The notes: generated by a model not told the origin, from the letters alone. 36,619 bases of DNA from Chloroflexota bacterium (GCA_005882765.1 VBDV01000121.1:1-36619), one strand, 5' to 3'; positions 23,437 through 33,478 are shown, counted from the first letter of the stretch. Made by a program: numbers and translations.

Positions 23437-23451
23437 GTTTCGAGTCGAAAC
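23437..23451. promoter_or_regulatory. GTTTCGA-G-TCGAAAC palindrome upstream of typA
   Basis: A perfect 7-bp inverted repeat with one central base lies about 40 nt before the typA start. It suits a dimeric repressor operator. It is not a close match to a known box I can name. Confidence 0.4.
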
Positions 23452-23491
23452 ACTCACTCGGGCGCTGTCTCCATGCCCGACAATTAGTCAT

Positions 23492-25327
<1,836 letters not shown>

Positions 25328-25331
25328 TCCG

Positions 25332-25859
25332 TCACTTTGCGCCGCATGGGACGCCGAGCATCTCGTTGATCCGCTGCTTGAGCTCGAGCTCCTGCGCGCG
25401 CGTCGCGGCCTGCGCTTCGACGGCCATCTGTTTCGCTCGTTCCTGAGCCGCGAGGCACTCCGGGCTCATCTGCGGCGCCGGTTTGATCATGGGATCGCTT
25501 CCCGGGACGACCGGCTTGTTTGTGAGCGGGACCTTCTCGCCCTTCGCGTTGCACGTCTGACCGACGAGTTCGGCCGCCTTCTGCTTGAACTGCATCTGCT
25601 GCTCGACGGTCGCGTTCTTCACGCTTTCGAACCAGATCTCCACTTTCGCCAGGACGTCGGCGCACGAGAGGCCAGCCGCGTCGGCCGTCCCGTTGACGTC
25701 GGCGGCGAACGCAAAGCCTCCGGCCGAGACCAGGACCGCCAGACCCGCGGCCACAACTCGACTTGCGGAACGCCGACGCGGAACTCGTGGTGGAGGAAGC
25801 ACGCCAAGAAGACGCTCGTCGAAGACCCGCTGCAAGGTGGCGTCGTGCTCGTCGATCAT
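25332..25859 (-). CDS. Membrane-anchored partner of the second ECF sigma factor
   Basis: This 175-residue protein has a cytoplasmic N-terminus (about 1-32, with PPPRVPRRRS), one membrane span (VVAAGLAVLVSAGGFAFAAD) and an extracellular helical part with four Cys (LSCADV, GQTCNAK, SPECLAAQ, GVPCGAK). Its ATG overlaps the sigma stop by four nt (ATGA). It has no zinc-binding anti-sigma signature. Position and topology argue that it regulates the sigma factor. The C-terminus lies four nt from the end of typA. Confidence 0.65.
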   Translation of the reverse strand: MIDEHDATLQRVFDERLLGVLPPPRVPRRRSASRVVAAGLAVLVSAGGFAFAADVNGTADAAGLSCADVLAKVEIWFESVKNATVEQQMQFKQKAAELVGQTCNAKGEKVPLTNKPVVPGSDPMIKPAPQMSPECLAAQERAKQMAVEAQAATRAQELELKQRINEMLGVPCGAK

Positions 25860-26350
25860 TTCGTTCCTCCCAAAAGGCGTTCGCGCAGAAGCCCGGCCGC
25901 CTGGTGAGCCGTGGCGGCCACGGTCCCAGGCGCGATCTGCAAAAGCTCGGCGGTCTCGGCTTGGGACAATCCGAGGACGTAGCGGCTGACGATGACCTCC
26001 CGCTGCCGTTCGGTCAGCTTGGCGAGCTCGACGAGTAGATCGATCTCGCCGTCACGGCTCGCGATGTGGGCGGCGTGACGCAGCGCGGCGAGTGGCCGAA
26101 AGATCCGGTTCCGCCAGCGATGGCGCTTCCAGGCCCGGGAGGCGACGACGAACATCCACCCTTCCGGCTTCGCGACGACGCCGTGCTCGCCGAGCGCATC
26201 TTCGAACGCGTCCTGAAGCGCGTCCGCAGCATCCTCCGGACTTGCACCCAGGGCGATCAGCGCGCGGTAGACCTTCGGGTACGACGCTTCGCATGCGAGC
26301 AGCCACTCCGCGCGAGTGAGACCTTGGGGAACCTCCCGCACAAGCGCCAC
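25856..26350 (-). CDS. ECF-type RNA polymerase sigma factor
   Basis: This 164-residue sigma factor has region 2 (VYRALIALGASPEDAADALQ, DAFEDALGEHG, WMFVVASRAWKRHRWRNRIF) and region 4 (LAKLTERQREVIVSRYVLGL, SQAETAELLQIAPGTVAATA). GTG 26350 is preferred because AGGA lies seven nt upstream; the longer open frame above is mostly low-quality sequence. It is coupled to its membrane partner by ATGA. It is divergent from the leaderless miniprotein at 26432, with 81 nt between starts, so a shared promoter region may be autoregulated. Confidence 0.8.
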   Translation of the reverse strand: MALVREVPQGLTRAEWLLACEASYPKVYRALIALGASPEDAADALQDAFEDALGEHGVVAKPEGWMFVVASRAWKRHRWRNRIFRPLAALRHAAHIASRDGEIDLLVELAKLTERQREVIVSRYVLGLSQAETAELLQIAPGTVAATAHQAAGLLRERLLGGTK

Positions 26351-26419
26351 CTGCACGTCCTGAAGTGTCGCTGGTCGAGCGAATCGTTTAGCCGTCGCTC
26401 TGGCCTTTGTCTTGCGGCA

Positions 26420-26425
26420 TAGACT
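26420..26425 (+). promoter_or_regulatory. Leaderless -10 element for the 58-residue membrane protein
   Basis: TAGACT, then CCAATC, then GTG 26432. The TAG is an in-frame stop exactly 12 nt before the start codon. Confidence 0.5.
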
Positions 26426-26431
26426 CCAATC

Positions 26432-26608
26432 GTGACCGACGCCATTGCCGTCCCGGAGACACCCGCGGAGCCGCCACGGCCGAGCCGGGTGTGGCGGATG
26501 GCGCTCCTGGTCGTCTCGGTCCAGCTCGTTCTCATCGCCTTCGGCATGGTCTTTTTCACCGCCCTGGGCTTCGCCGACACCGCCACCGGGGGCTGCGGCG
26601 GGGGCTGA
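26432..26608 (+). CDS. Small single-span membrane protein with GGCGGG tail
   Basis: This 58-residue protein has a Pro-rich N-terminus (VPETPAEPPRPSRVW), one membrane span (MALLVVSVQLVLIAFGMVFF) and a short tail ending TATGGCGGG with a single Cys five residues from the end of the span side. The GTG start fits a leaderless promoter six nt upstream. It is divergent from the sigma operon and precedes the lipoprotein gene by 83 nt. The Gly/Cys tail is unusual and might be a modification or anchoring site, which is speculation. Confidence 0.55.
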   Translation: MTDAIAVPETPAEPPRPSRVWRMALLVVSVQLVLIAFGMVFFTALGFADTATGGCGGG

Positions 26609-26691
26609 TAGCCCCGAACAGAGCCGCGCCCCGAGTTGCGACGGACCTGCAGACTTCGCGCGGACGTGCTCCGCCCGCATCCTCACCGAGA

Positions 26692-27306
26692 ATGGCACAC
26701 CAGTCTTGGCGGGCCGGGCTCGTCGCGATCGTTTTCCTCGTCACCGGTTGCGGTGACACGAGTGGCGTGGCGTCGTCGGCCGCGACGGGCGCCGAGGCCG
26801 CGAGCCCGTCCGCAGTCGCCACAACGCCGGTCCCCTCCGCGGCCGCGACGGCGAGTGCGCCCCAGACGCCGTCGCCTACCGCGCCTACGAGTCCGCCGCC
26901 GACATCCCCGCCGACTCTCGCTCCGAAAACGCCGACGCCCGCAACGCCGACTCCTCGACCGCCAACCTCAACGGCCACGGTCATCCCGCCGCCGCAAACA
27001 CAAGTCGGACCAACGCCTACGTGGACGGCGACGCCGAATCCGTCGCTCCCGCCGGGCGTGAGTGGGTGCCTCTCGAATCGCGCGCGCAGCACGACCGACT
27101 GTGTCGCGCGGCATCTGCCGCCTGGAGCGGGCGTCACCGAGACCGTCAACGAAGTCGGGATGCGCACCTTCGTCGTGAACTGGCTCCCGCCGGTCGATGT
27201 GAACGGAAACGTGCCGTTTCCTTATAACCGGCCCAGTGCCGGCAAGACGATCTTCACGACAAGCGCGGGCGGCGTGACAGTGACGTTCGAGGTGGATTTC
27301 GTCTAA
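26692..27306 (+). CDS. Pro/Thr/Ser-rich lipoprotein with C-terminal beta domain
   Basis: This 204-residue lipoprotein has a signal peptide ending at lipobox LVTGC (Cys20), then about 100 residues of Ala, Pro, Thr and Ser acting as a wall-spanning linker. A C-terminal domain of about 75 residues has GCLSNRARSTTDCVARHLPP (probable disulfide) and VTVTFEVDFV at the end. ATG 26692 is chosen because the signal peptide starts there; the frame is open further upstream. The family is not recognised. The low-complexity linker resembles that in the DUF5667 protein. Confidence 0.7.
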   Translation: MAHQSWRAGLVAIVFLVTGCGDTSGVASSAATGAEAASPSAVATTPVPSAAATASAPQTPSPTAPTSPPPTSPPTLAPKTPTPATPTPRPPTSTATVIPPPQTQVGPTPTWTATPNPSLPPGVSGCLSNRARSTTDCVARHLPPGAGVTETVNEVGMRTFVVNWLPPVDVNGNVPFPYNRPSAGKTIFTTSAGGVTVTFEVDFV

Positions 27307-27730
27307 GCGAGGTGGTGGGCGGTTTTCACGATGAGGTCCGCTTACGGCGCATGTGGCGGCGGCGCCACCGTCTCTTCCGGGCCTTCCAAGCCGGCAGTGT
27401 CATAGACCACCAGCGCAACGAATGCGTTGCGAGGTAGACCGTTTTTCGCAGACGCTCACGCGTCCCGAAGTAGATCGCCCAACGGCTTGGCTTCCGTGTC
27501 ATACGACTTCTCGGCAATGGGCCCAGACAGCCCGCTACCACCTGGACAAGGGAGGGTCCGGTTTCGCGCGTCCGAATGAGGTCATGCTCGGCAAATAGAA
27601 TCGTCCGGTCGAGTGGCCTCCGGTAAGGGCCGATACGCGCGTTGCGGCCTCTTTTAAAGAGGGCACCATAGAACCGTGCTCCGCCGGACCACTCGGCTCT
27701 AGAGTTTGTCCAGCCCTAGGCGACCGGCCA
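27307..27730. other. Long non-coding stretch with two palindromes
   Basis: About 420 nt carry no convincing gene; open frames here have shadow-like Arg/Trp-rich products. It contains CGCAACG-AATG-CGTTGCG (27414-27431) and CCTCTTT-T-AAAGAGG (27648-27662). The base composition is more AT-rich than the flanking genes. I see no tRNA or recognised RNA. It may hold regulatory sites for the regulator downstream or an unrecognised small RNA. Confidence 0.5.
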
Positions 27731-27746
27731 TAGATTCGCCTAGATT
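27731..27746 (+). promoter_or_regulatory. Tandem TAGATT elements before the HTH regulator
   Basis: TAGATTCGCC and TAGATTTGCG are consecutive ten-base direct repeats (27731-27740, 27741-27750). The second TAGATT lies six nt before ATC 27753. They may be overlapping -10 boxes or a one-turn operator repeat. Confidence 0.45.
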
Positions 27747-27752
27747 TGCGGT

Positions 27753-28397
27753 ATCTCAAAAACAACCACACTCGAGCGCGGTGACTGGCTGACGCTGGGG
27801 GAAGCGAGCCGGATCCTCGGCGTCGATCCCGACACGCTCCGGCGGTGGGCCGACTCCGGAAAGATCGAGGTCTTCACGACGCCCGGCGGACACCGTCGGT
27901 TCATGCGCTCGTCGATCGACGCCATGCTGCCCCGCCCTCGTCAGGCGCGGCGCCAGTCGCTCTCCGCTCTCGGCGAAGCCCCGGATCGCGTCTCGGCGGA
28001 GTTCCGCAAGCGCGTTCGCGTCGACCTCGCCGATCAGGATTGGTACGGGCGCTTCGATGAGGACTCCCTGCGGTGGTTCCGCGAGCGCGGCGTGCGGATG
28101 AGCGACCTCCTGCTCGGGCATCTCGACACGACGCGCGCGGCCGGGCGCGATCAGCTCATGGCACAGGCCGAGGTGCTCGGACGCGAGTACGGGGTCGAGG
28201 CGCGGCGGCACGGACTGTCACTTGGCGAAGGCACTCAGGCATTCCTCTTCTTCCGCGCGCGTTTCATGGCTGAGATCGCGAACGTCGCGCGCCGGCGCGG
28301 GCTCGTCTCGGAACAGGCGGCGCTCCTCTTCGAGGAAGCGGACCGCGCGCTCGATCGCGTGATCCTCGCGCTCATCGCAGGGCACCAGTCGCCTTGA
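27753..28397 (+). CDS. MerR/excisionase-type HTH regulator with helical C-terminal domain
   Basis: The frame reads 214 residues from ATC 27753, or 202 from CTG 27789. The N-terminus has a full helix-turn-helix (WLTLGEASRILGVDPDTLRR, WADSGKIEVFTTPGGHRRF). ATG 27903, the first canonical start, would cut this off, so the true start is non-canonical (ATC supported by TAGATT six nt upstream; CTG 27789 also possible). The C-terminal 150 residues are helical (DWYGRFDEDSLRWFRERGVR, GTQAFLFFRARFMAEIANVA) and recall RsbR-type N-terminal sensor domains. The gene is joined to the M20D gene by a TTGA overlap, so it probably regulates this operon. Confidence 0.75.
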   Translation: MSKTTTLERGDWLTLGEASRILGVDPDTLRRWADSGKIEVFTTPGGHRRFMRSSIDAMLPRPRQARRQSLSALGEAPDRVSAEFRKRVRVDLADQDWYGRFDEDSLRWFRERGVRMSDLLLGHLDTTRAAGRDQLMAQAEVLGREYGVEARRHGLSLGEGTQAFLFFRARFMAEIANVARRRGLVSEQAALLFEEADRALDRVILALIAGHQSP

Positions 28398-29608
28398 GCG
28401 ACCCGAAGGCGCTCGCGCAGCGCGCGATCAAGGCGATCGATGAGCGGCGCGATGCGCTCTTCGCGCTGTCGCGCGCCATTCACGCGAAACCGGAGCTGGC
28501 ATACGAGGAACGCGAGGCCTCGCTCCGGATCACCGAGTTCCTCGAGGGGGCGGGATTCGCCGTGCAGCGCGGCTACAAGAACGTCGAGACCTCGTACCGC
28601 GGCGACGCGAAGGGTCGAGCGCCCGGGCCAACGGTCGCGATCCTCCAGGAGTACGACGCGCTCGCCGAGATCGGGCACGCCTGCGGGCACAACCTCATCG
28701 CCATGATCGGCGTCGCCGCATCCGTCGGAGTGCGCGCGGTGATGGACCAGCTCCCGGGCAAGCTCTCCGCAATCGGCACGCCGGCGGAGGAGGGCGGCGG
28801 CGGGAAGGTTGCGCTCATTCGCGCTGGCGGCTTCGACGACGTGGACGTCGCGATGATGATCCACCCGACCTCCGGCCGATCGCTCGCGGGCCGGCATTCG
28901 CTCGCGTCGAACCGCGTGATGGTCGAGTTCCGCGGTCGATCCGCGCATGCGGCATCGCAGCCAGATCTCGGGATCAACGCACTTGATGGTGTGCTGCAGC
29001 TCTTCAACAACGTGAACGCGATGCGCCAGCAGCTGCGGCCGGATGCGCGCGTGCACGGAATTATCACGAACGGGGGCAGCGCGGCGAACGTGATCCCAGA
29101 CTACGCGGCCGCGCGGTTCTCCATCCGCGCTCTCGATCGCGGTTACCAGCAGGAGGTGCTCCGGCGTTTCACTGCGTGCGCCGAGGGCGCGGCAAAGGCG
29201 ACCGGAACGAAGCTCACGGTGACCGTCAACGAGAACGCGGGGTACGAGAACATGGTCTTCTCCACCCCCCTCGCGGACCGGTGGACGCATCACATGCGGT
29301 CCCTTGGCGTCCAAGTGTTCGAGGCGCGCGACGACGAGCGCGTCGGCTCGACCGACATGGGGAACGTCATGCAGGTCCTCCCGGCAATCCATCCATACAT
29401 CGCGATCTCGCAGGAATCGATCCCCGGTCACTCGATCGCCTTCCGCGAGGCCGTCGCCGGCCAGGAGGCGCACGAAAACGCGCTCATCGCGGCGAAGGCG
29501 CTCGCGCTCACCGCAATCGACGTGCTGGCCGAACCCGATGTCCTCCGCAAAGCGCGCAGTGAGTTCGAGGAGCGGCGCGCGCGCGGGATCGTGAAAGGCC
29601 GCAGCTGA
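28394..29608 (+). CDS. M20D-type amidohydrolase (aminobenzoyl-glutamate / N-acyl amino acid hydrolase-like)
   Basis: This 404-residue zinc amidohydrolase has the M20D metal site: EYDALAEIGHACGHNLIAM (Asp, His, Cys and His ligands), GTPAEEGGGGKV (catalytic Glu) and MMIHPTSG. A dimerisation domain with GRSAHAASQPDLGINALDGV follows, and SQESIPGHSIAFREA (last His) is near the C-terminus. Relatives cleave hippurate, N-acyl amino acids or p-aminobenzoyl-glutamate. The start is TTG 28394, which overlaps the regulator stop (TTGA). It is followed by an MFS carrier joined by CTGA, so uptake or export of the acyl compound and its hydrolysis are likely regulated together. Confidence 0.88.
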   Translation: MSDPKALAQRAIKAIDERRDALFALSRAIHAKPELAYEEREASLRITEFLEGAGFAVQRGYKNVETSYRGDAKGRAPGPTVAILQEYDALAEIGHACGHNLIAMIGVAASVGVRAVMDQLPGKLSAIGTPAEEGGGGKVALIRAGGFDDVDVAMMIHPTSGRSLAGRHSLASNRVMVEFRGRSAHAASQPDLGINALDGVLQLFNNVNAMRQQLRPDARVHGIITNGGSAANVIPDYAAARFSIRALDRGYQQEVLRRFTACAEGAAKATGTKLTVTVNENAGYENMVFSTPLADRWTHHMRSLGVQVFEARDDERVGSTDMGNVMQVLPAIHPYIAISQESIPGHSIAFREAVAGQEAHENALIAAKALALTAIDVLAEPDVLRKARSEFEERRARGIVKGRS

Positions 29609-30753
29609 AGCTTTCGCGCGACATCTGGCTCCTCAGCGGAGCACAGGTGCTGTTCGGATGCGGGTTCGGGCTTCTGTCAGCGGTCTGGCCGCTGTATCTC
29701 CGGGAGCTCGGCGCGAGCGCGCAGGAGATCGGGATTGTCTTCGGAGCCGGAAATCTGGTCGCCGTTCTCTGCTTCCTGCCCGCCGGATATCTCGCCGATC
29801 GCATCGGTCGGAAGCCCGTCATCACCGCGGCGTGGCTCTGCGCAGCGCTTGGTGTCGCGACATTCGTGCCGCTCACGGACTGGCACGGCGCGTTCGTCGG
29901 ATCGGCACTCTACTGGTCCGGGACCGCGGGGTTGCCGCTCATCATCGCGTACGTCACGTCGACCACACCGCGCAGCGAGCTTGGTCGCGCGCTCGGAATC
30001 GTGCTCGGCGCGTACTTCGCCGGAAACATCATCGGCGCCCCGATCGCAGGGGTGCTCGCGGCATCGGTCGGCTTCCGCGCGGCCATCGCGATCGCGGCCG
30101 CCCTACTCGCCGGGTCTGCCGCCCTGACGTTCGGTCTGCGATCCATCCCACCCCACGTCGAACGCGGACCCTTCCGGCCACCGCGCGCATTTTGGATTCT
30201 TCTGGCGATCACGCCGTTCGCGGCGATGCTCTCGATCGTGTCGCTGGCGTTCCTTCCGGTGTACCTGCGCGAGGTCGCCGCGATCCCGCTCGATCGCCTC
30301 GGTATCTATCTCGGCCTCGTGTCGGTCGGGGCCGCCGGACTCGCGGTGGCCGCAGGCCGGTTCGCGGACGCGTTCGGCGCTGTGCCGGCCCTGCTCGGTG
30401 CCGCGGGCATGATGGCCGCGGCCAGCGTGCTCATGGCACTTTCGGGGAGGGCGGAGCCGCTTGTCGGGATCGCGGCGCTCCTCCTCGGGGCGACGCAGGC
30501 GGCGAACCCGGTCGTCGCCTCCGCCGTGGAGCGCATCATTCCGCCGGCGCGCGCGGCGCAGGGCTACGCGACGTATCAGGTCGCGTTCGCGCTCGGATTC
30601 GGAGCGGGAGGTACGGTCGCCGGTTTTCTCTACGAGGCCGATCCGCTCCTGCCATTCATCGCCAGTGCCGCGCTGGCGTTGCCGGTCGCGGCGATCGTCG
30701 CCGCGGTGCTCGCGGGCGCCACTCCGAGCCTCAGGTCGACCGAGGTGTCGTAG
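29605..30753 (+). CDS. MFS transporter, probable CTG start
   Basis: The frame gives 382 residues from CTG 29605 or 368 from GTG 29647. It has about twelve spans: AQVLFGCGFGLLSAVWPLYL (span 1), GYLADRIGRKPVITAAWLCA (loop 2-3, the MFS signature), and a central loop with IPPHVERGPFRPPRA. CTG 29605 overlaps the amidohydrolase stop as CTGA and has AAAGG six nt upstream; the extra residues LKLSRDIWLLSGA extend span 1 naturally. GTG 29647 would begin inside it. It is the last gene of the regulator-amidohydrolase-carrier operon. Its 3' end overlaps the cyclase gene convergently by 23 nt. Confidence 0.82.
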   Translation: MKLSRDIWLLSGAQVLFGCGFGLLSAVWPLYLRELGASAQEIGIVFGAGNLVAVLCFLPAGYLADRIGRKPVITAAWLCAALGVATFVPLTDWHGAFVGSALYWSGTAGLPLIIAYVTSTTPRSELGRALGIVLGAYFAGNIIGAPIAGVLAASVGFRAAIAIAAALLAGSAALTFGLRSIPPHVERGPFRPPRAFWILLAITPFAAMLSIVSLAFLPVYLREVAAIPLDRLGIYLGLVSVGAAGLAVAAGRFADAFGAVPALLGAAGMMAAASVLMALSGRAEPLVGIAALLLGATQAANPVVASAVERIIPPARAAQGYATYQVAFALGFGAGGTVAGFLYEADPLLPFIASAALALPVAAIVAAVLAGATPSLRSTEVS

Positions 30754-33415
30754 CGGCCGAGTCCTCGAGTGCGTACGCGATGCCCGCGGTGAGGTCCATC
30801 GCGCCGCCGCGCTCGAATGCTGGCCGCAACTCCGGTGCGAGGTCCTCCGGTTTCGTACGGGCGTCCTGGCGCGAGATATCACCAAGGAGCCCGGTGCCGG
30901 CGCGGCGCGAGATCGCGTACGCGAGTCCGATGAGTGTGGCCTGCTTCTCGCGCTGTCCCTGCGCTCCCGCCAGCTCCGCGGAGTCGCTCGCGATGATGCC
31001 GAGGCCGGTCAGGTCGTTGTCCGCCTCGAAGATCGACGCGGCCTCGCGGAAGTCGGCGCTCGCCTTCGCGAACTGGCTCATCTTCAAGTGGATCATCCCG
31101 GTCAGATGCAACGACCAGGCAAGGTCGAAGCGGTTCGTGCCCGCGCGGTGCACGGCGAGCGCTTCGCTGGCGGCCGCGAGCGCACGCTCTAAGACGCTCG
31201 GGTCGATCTCTCCGCGTCGGCCCAGCTGAAGGAACGTCGCCACACCCCAGCTCGCGCGGCCGAGGCCGGCGGCGTTCCCGACACGCTTCCACTTCTCGCG
31301 GGCGGTATCGAGGAGCCTCAGCGCACGGTCGTTGTCGCGCAGCGGGACGCCGTAGATAAATGCGAGGTTGTACGCAGCGTTCGCCTGGTCTTCGAGATCA
31401 CCGTGCGCATCGGCGAGCTCGAGCGCCTTCGCATACGTGTCGAGTCCTTTCGGAATGTCGCCGCGCCAGTACGCGATGCCGCCCGCAGCCTCGTACGCTC
31501 GCATACGTACGAGCGGCGGTACGTTCTCGAACCCTAAAGCGAGGACGCGGTCGCACCACTGCGCCGCCTCGGTGAGATGGCCGCGCACCTGCCAGAAGCG
31601 CCACAGCGCGAACGTCATCCGCGATGCGTGCTCGGCACGTCCACGGCCGATGGCCCAATCAAGCGCTGCGCGTATGTTGTCGTGGTCGGCCTCGAGGAGG
31701 TCGAGCCACCTCTTCTGGCCCTCGCCTTGAAGATGCGTCCGCGCTTCCTCGGCCAGGGCCAGGTATGCGAGGGCGTGCCGCTCCGCGATCTCGTCGCGCT
31801 CGCCACTCTCCGCGAGCTTTTCGAGCGCGAACTCGCCGATCGTCACCAGCATGCGGAAGCGAGGCTCGCCTCCGACTTCCGACTGGCGCACCAAGCTCTG
31901 CTCGACGAGCGCGCTCAGGACCTCGAGGATGTCGCGCCCGAGCTCGCCCCCAGGACAGCCGACCGCCTCGATCTGCGGAAGCATCCCCCCGGAGACGAAG
32001 ACGCCGAGCCGCGCGAAGAGCCGACGCTCAGGTACCTCGAGGAGATTCCAGCTCCACTCGATGGCGCCGCGGAGCGTCCGCTGGCGTTCGGGGAGATCCC
32101 GGGCGGTCGAGGCGAGAACGTCCAACCCCTGCCGTAGCTTCGGCAGCATCGCCTGCGGCGTGAGGACCTTCACGCGAGCCGCCGCGAGCTCAATCGCGAG
32201 TGGGAGGCCGTCCAGCCGGTAGACGATCTCGGCGATGGGTGCGGCGTTCTCCGGAGTGACGCGGAAGTCGGGCCGCACCGCCATCGCGCGCTCCACGAAG
32301 AGCCGGACGGCGTCGGATTGCGCGAGGACCTCGAGCGCTGGGAGGCGTTCGGGGTCTGGGAGATCCAGCGGCGGCACCGGAAACTCCTGCTCGCCGGCGA
32401 TGCGAAGCGGCGCCCTGCTCGATGCGATGACCTTCAGCACCGGACTCGCGCCTAGAAGCTGACCCACGACGGTCGCGGCGCCGAGGATCTGCTCGAAGTT
32501 GTCAAGCACGAGGAGCATCTGTTTGCCGCGAACGTGATCGATTACGCGCGTAAGTGGAGCCTCGGAGCCCGAGACCTGAACACCGAGCGAGTGCGCGATG
32601 GTCGATGGCACGAGCTCGGGGTCGGTTATCGGCGCAAGCGGGACGAAGAACGTGCCATCGCCGAATCCATTCGCCGCCTCCTCGGCGATGCGCAGCGAGA
32701 GTCGGGTCTTTCCCGTCCCTCCGGGCCCGGTGAGCGTGACGAGTCGCGCCTTCTCGAGGAGTCGCTGACCTTCGGCGATCTCGCGCTCGCGGCCGATGAA
32801 GCTCGACGGCTGCGCCGGCAGGAACGTCGCGGCGCGATCGAGTGTCCGAAGCGGCGGAAAGTCGGGAACGCACCCGGTGATCACGAGCTGGAAGAGGTGC
32901 TCAGGCGTAGCGAGATCTTTCAGCCGGAATTCGCCGAGATCGCGGATCGACACGCCGTCGCCAAGATCCGGACGCGCCAGGGTGGCGGTCGCGTCGGTCA
33001 ACAGCACCTGACCGCCGTGGCCCGCGGCGGCGACGCGTGCCGCGCGGTTCACGTCTATGCCGACGTAGTCGGCACCCGCATCGGCTGTCGCGGGGCGGCC
33101 CTCGCCGGTGTGCATGCCCATGCGCACGCGGACAGTCGCGCCGTGAGGAAAGGTCGCGGCGGCAAGTGCGCGCTGCGCCGCGGCGGTCGCCCGGACGGCC
33201 TTCGCCGCGACCGGGAAGACCACAAAGAGCGCATCCCCCTCGACGCGGATCTCGACGCCGCCGTCTTTGAAAGCGTCGCGGAGGATGCGCGTGTGCGTCT
33301 CGAGGACATCCTGGTAGCGGTCGGTGCCGAGCTCGGTCTGGAGCTTGGTCGAGCCCTCGATGTCGGTGAATAGGAATGTCAGGGTGCCGGCCGGCAACCC
33401 CCTCCCCGCACTCAT
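30731..33415 (-). CDS. Class III adenylate/guanylate cyclase with NB-ARC ATPase and TPR domains
   Basis: This 894-residue multidomain regulator has a class III cyclase domain (about 10-180) with FTDIEGST (metal Asp18), RVEGDALFVVF (metal Asp61) and VNRAARVA (Asn123, Arg127). Arg57 stands where adenylate cyclases have the base-selecting Lys. A LuxR/NB-ARC-like ATPase follows (about 205-480), with Walker A GPGGTGKTR (230-238), LLVLDNFEQ (Walker B), SSRAPL, and GLPLAIELAAAR. The C-terminal half is helical TPR-like repeats (about 600-860). Such proteins make cAMP in response to signals read by the ATPase/TPR part. It is divergent from the cNMP-fold gene, with 63 nt between starts. Confidence 0.92.
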   Translation of the reverse strand: MSAGRGLPAGTLTFLFTDIEGSTKLQTELGTDRYQDVLETHTRILRDAFKDGGVEIRVEGDALFVVFPVAAKAVRATAAAQRALAAATFPHGATVRVRMGMHTGEGRPATADAGADYVGIDVNRAARVAAAGHGGQVLLTDATATLARPDLGDGVSIRDLGEFRLKDLATPEHLFQLVITGCVPDFPPLRTLDRAATFLPAQPSSFIGREREIAEGQRLLEKARLVTLTGPGGTGKTRLSLRIAEEAANGFGDGTFFVPLAPITDPELVPSTIAHSLGVQVSGSEAPLTRVIDHVRGKQMLLVLDNFEQILGAATVVGQLLGASPVLKVIASSRAPLRIAGEQEFPVPPLDLPDPERLPALEVLAQSDAVRLFVERAMAVRPDFRVTPENAAPIAEIVYRLDGLPLAIELAAARVKVLTPQAMLPKLRQGLDVLASTARDLPERQRTLRGAIEWSWNLLEVPERRLFARLGVFVSGGMLPQIEAVGCPGGELGRDILEVLSALVEQSLVRQSEVGGEPRFRMLVTIGEFALEKLAESGERDEIAERHALAYLALAEEARTHLQGEGQKRWLDLLEADHDNIRAALDWAIGRGRAEHASRMTFALWRFWQVRGHLTEAAQWCDRVLALGFENVPPLVRMRAYEAAGGIAYWRGDIPKGLDTYAKALELADAHGDLEDQANAAYNLAFIYGVPLRDNDRALRLLDTAREKWKRVGNAAGLGRASWGVATFLQLGRRGEIDPSVLERALAAASEALAVHRAGTNRFDLAWSLHLTGMIHLKMSQFAKASADFREAASIFEADNDLTGLGIIASDSAELAGAQGQREKQATLIGLAYAISRRAGTGLLGDISRQDARTKPEDLAPELRPAFERGGAMDLTAGIAYALEDSAATTPRST

Positions 33416-33443
33416 CCTGCTTTGATTCTGCGCTATCTGCCGT

Positions 33444-33470
33444 TTGCCAAGACGCGGGCGAGCCTATAGA
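33444..33470 (+). promoter_or_regulatory. -35/-10 promoter of the cNMP-fold gene
   Basis: TTGCCA (33444-33449) and TATAGA (33465-33470) are near consensus with a 15-bp spacer, eight nt before ATG 33479. The region is shared with the divergent large cyclase. Confidence 0.5.
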
Positions 33471-33478
33471 CAACAGCG

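Noticed and set aside
27307-27752. tRNA or CRISPR in the long intergenic stretch
   Set aside because: No cloverleaf or CCA-type 3' end and no regularly spaced repeats; only isolated palindromes.
29658-31229. 523-residue plus-strand open frame overlapping the MFS and cyclase genes
   Set aside because: Arg-rich frame running through two real genes; no start signal or motif.
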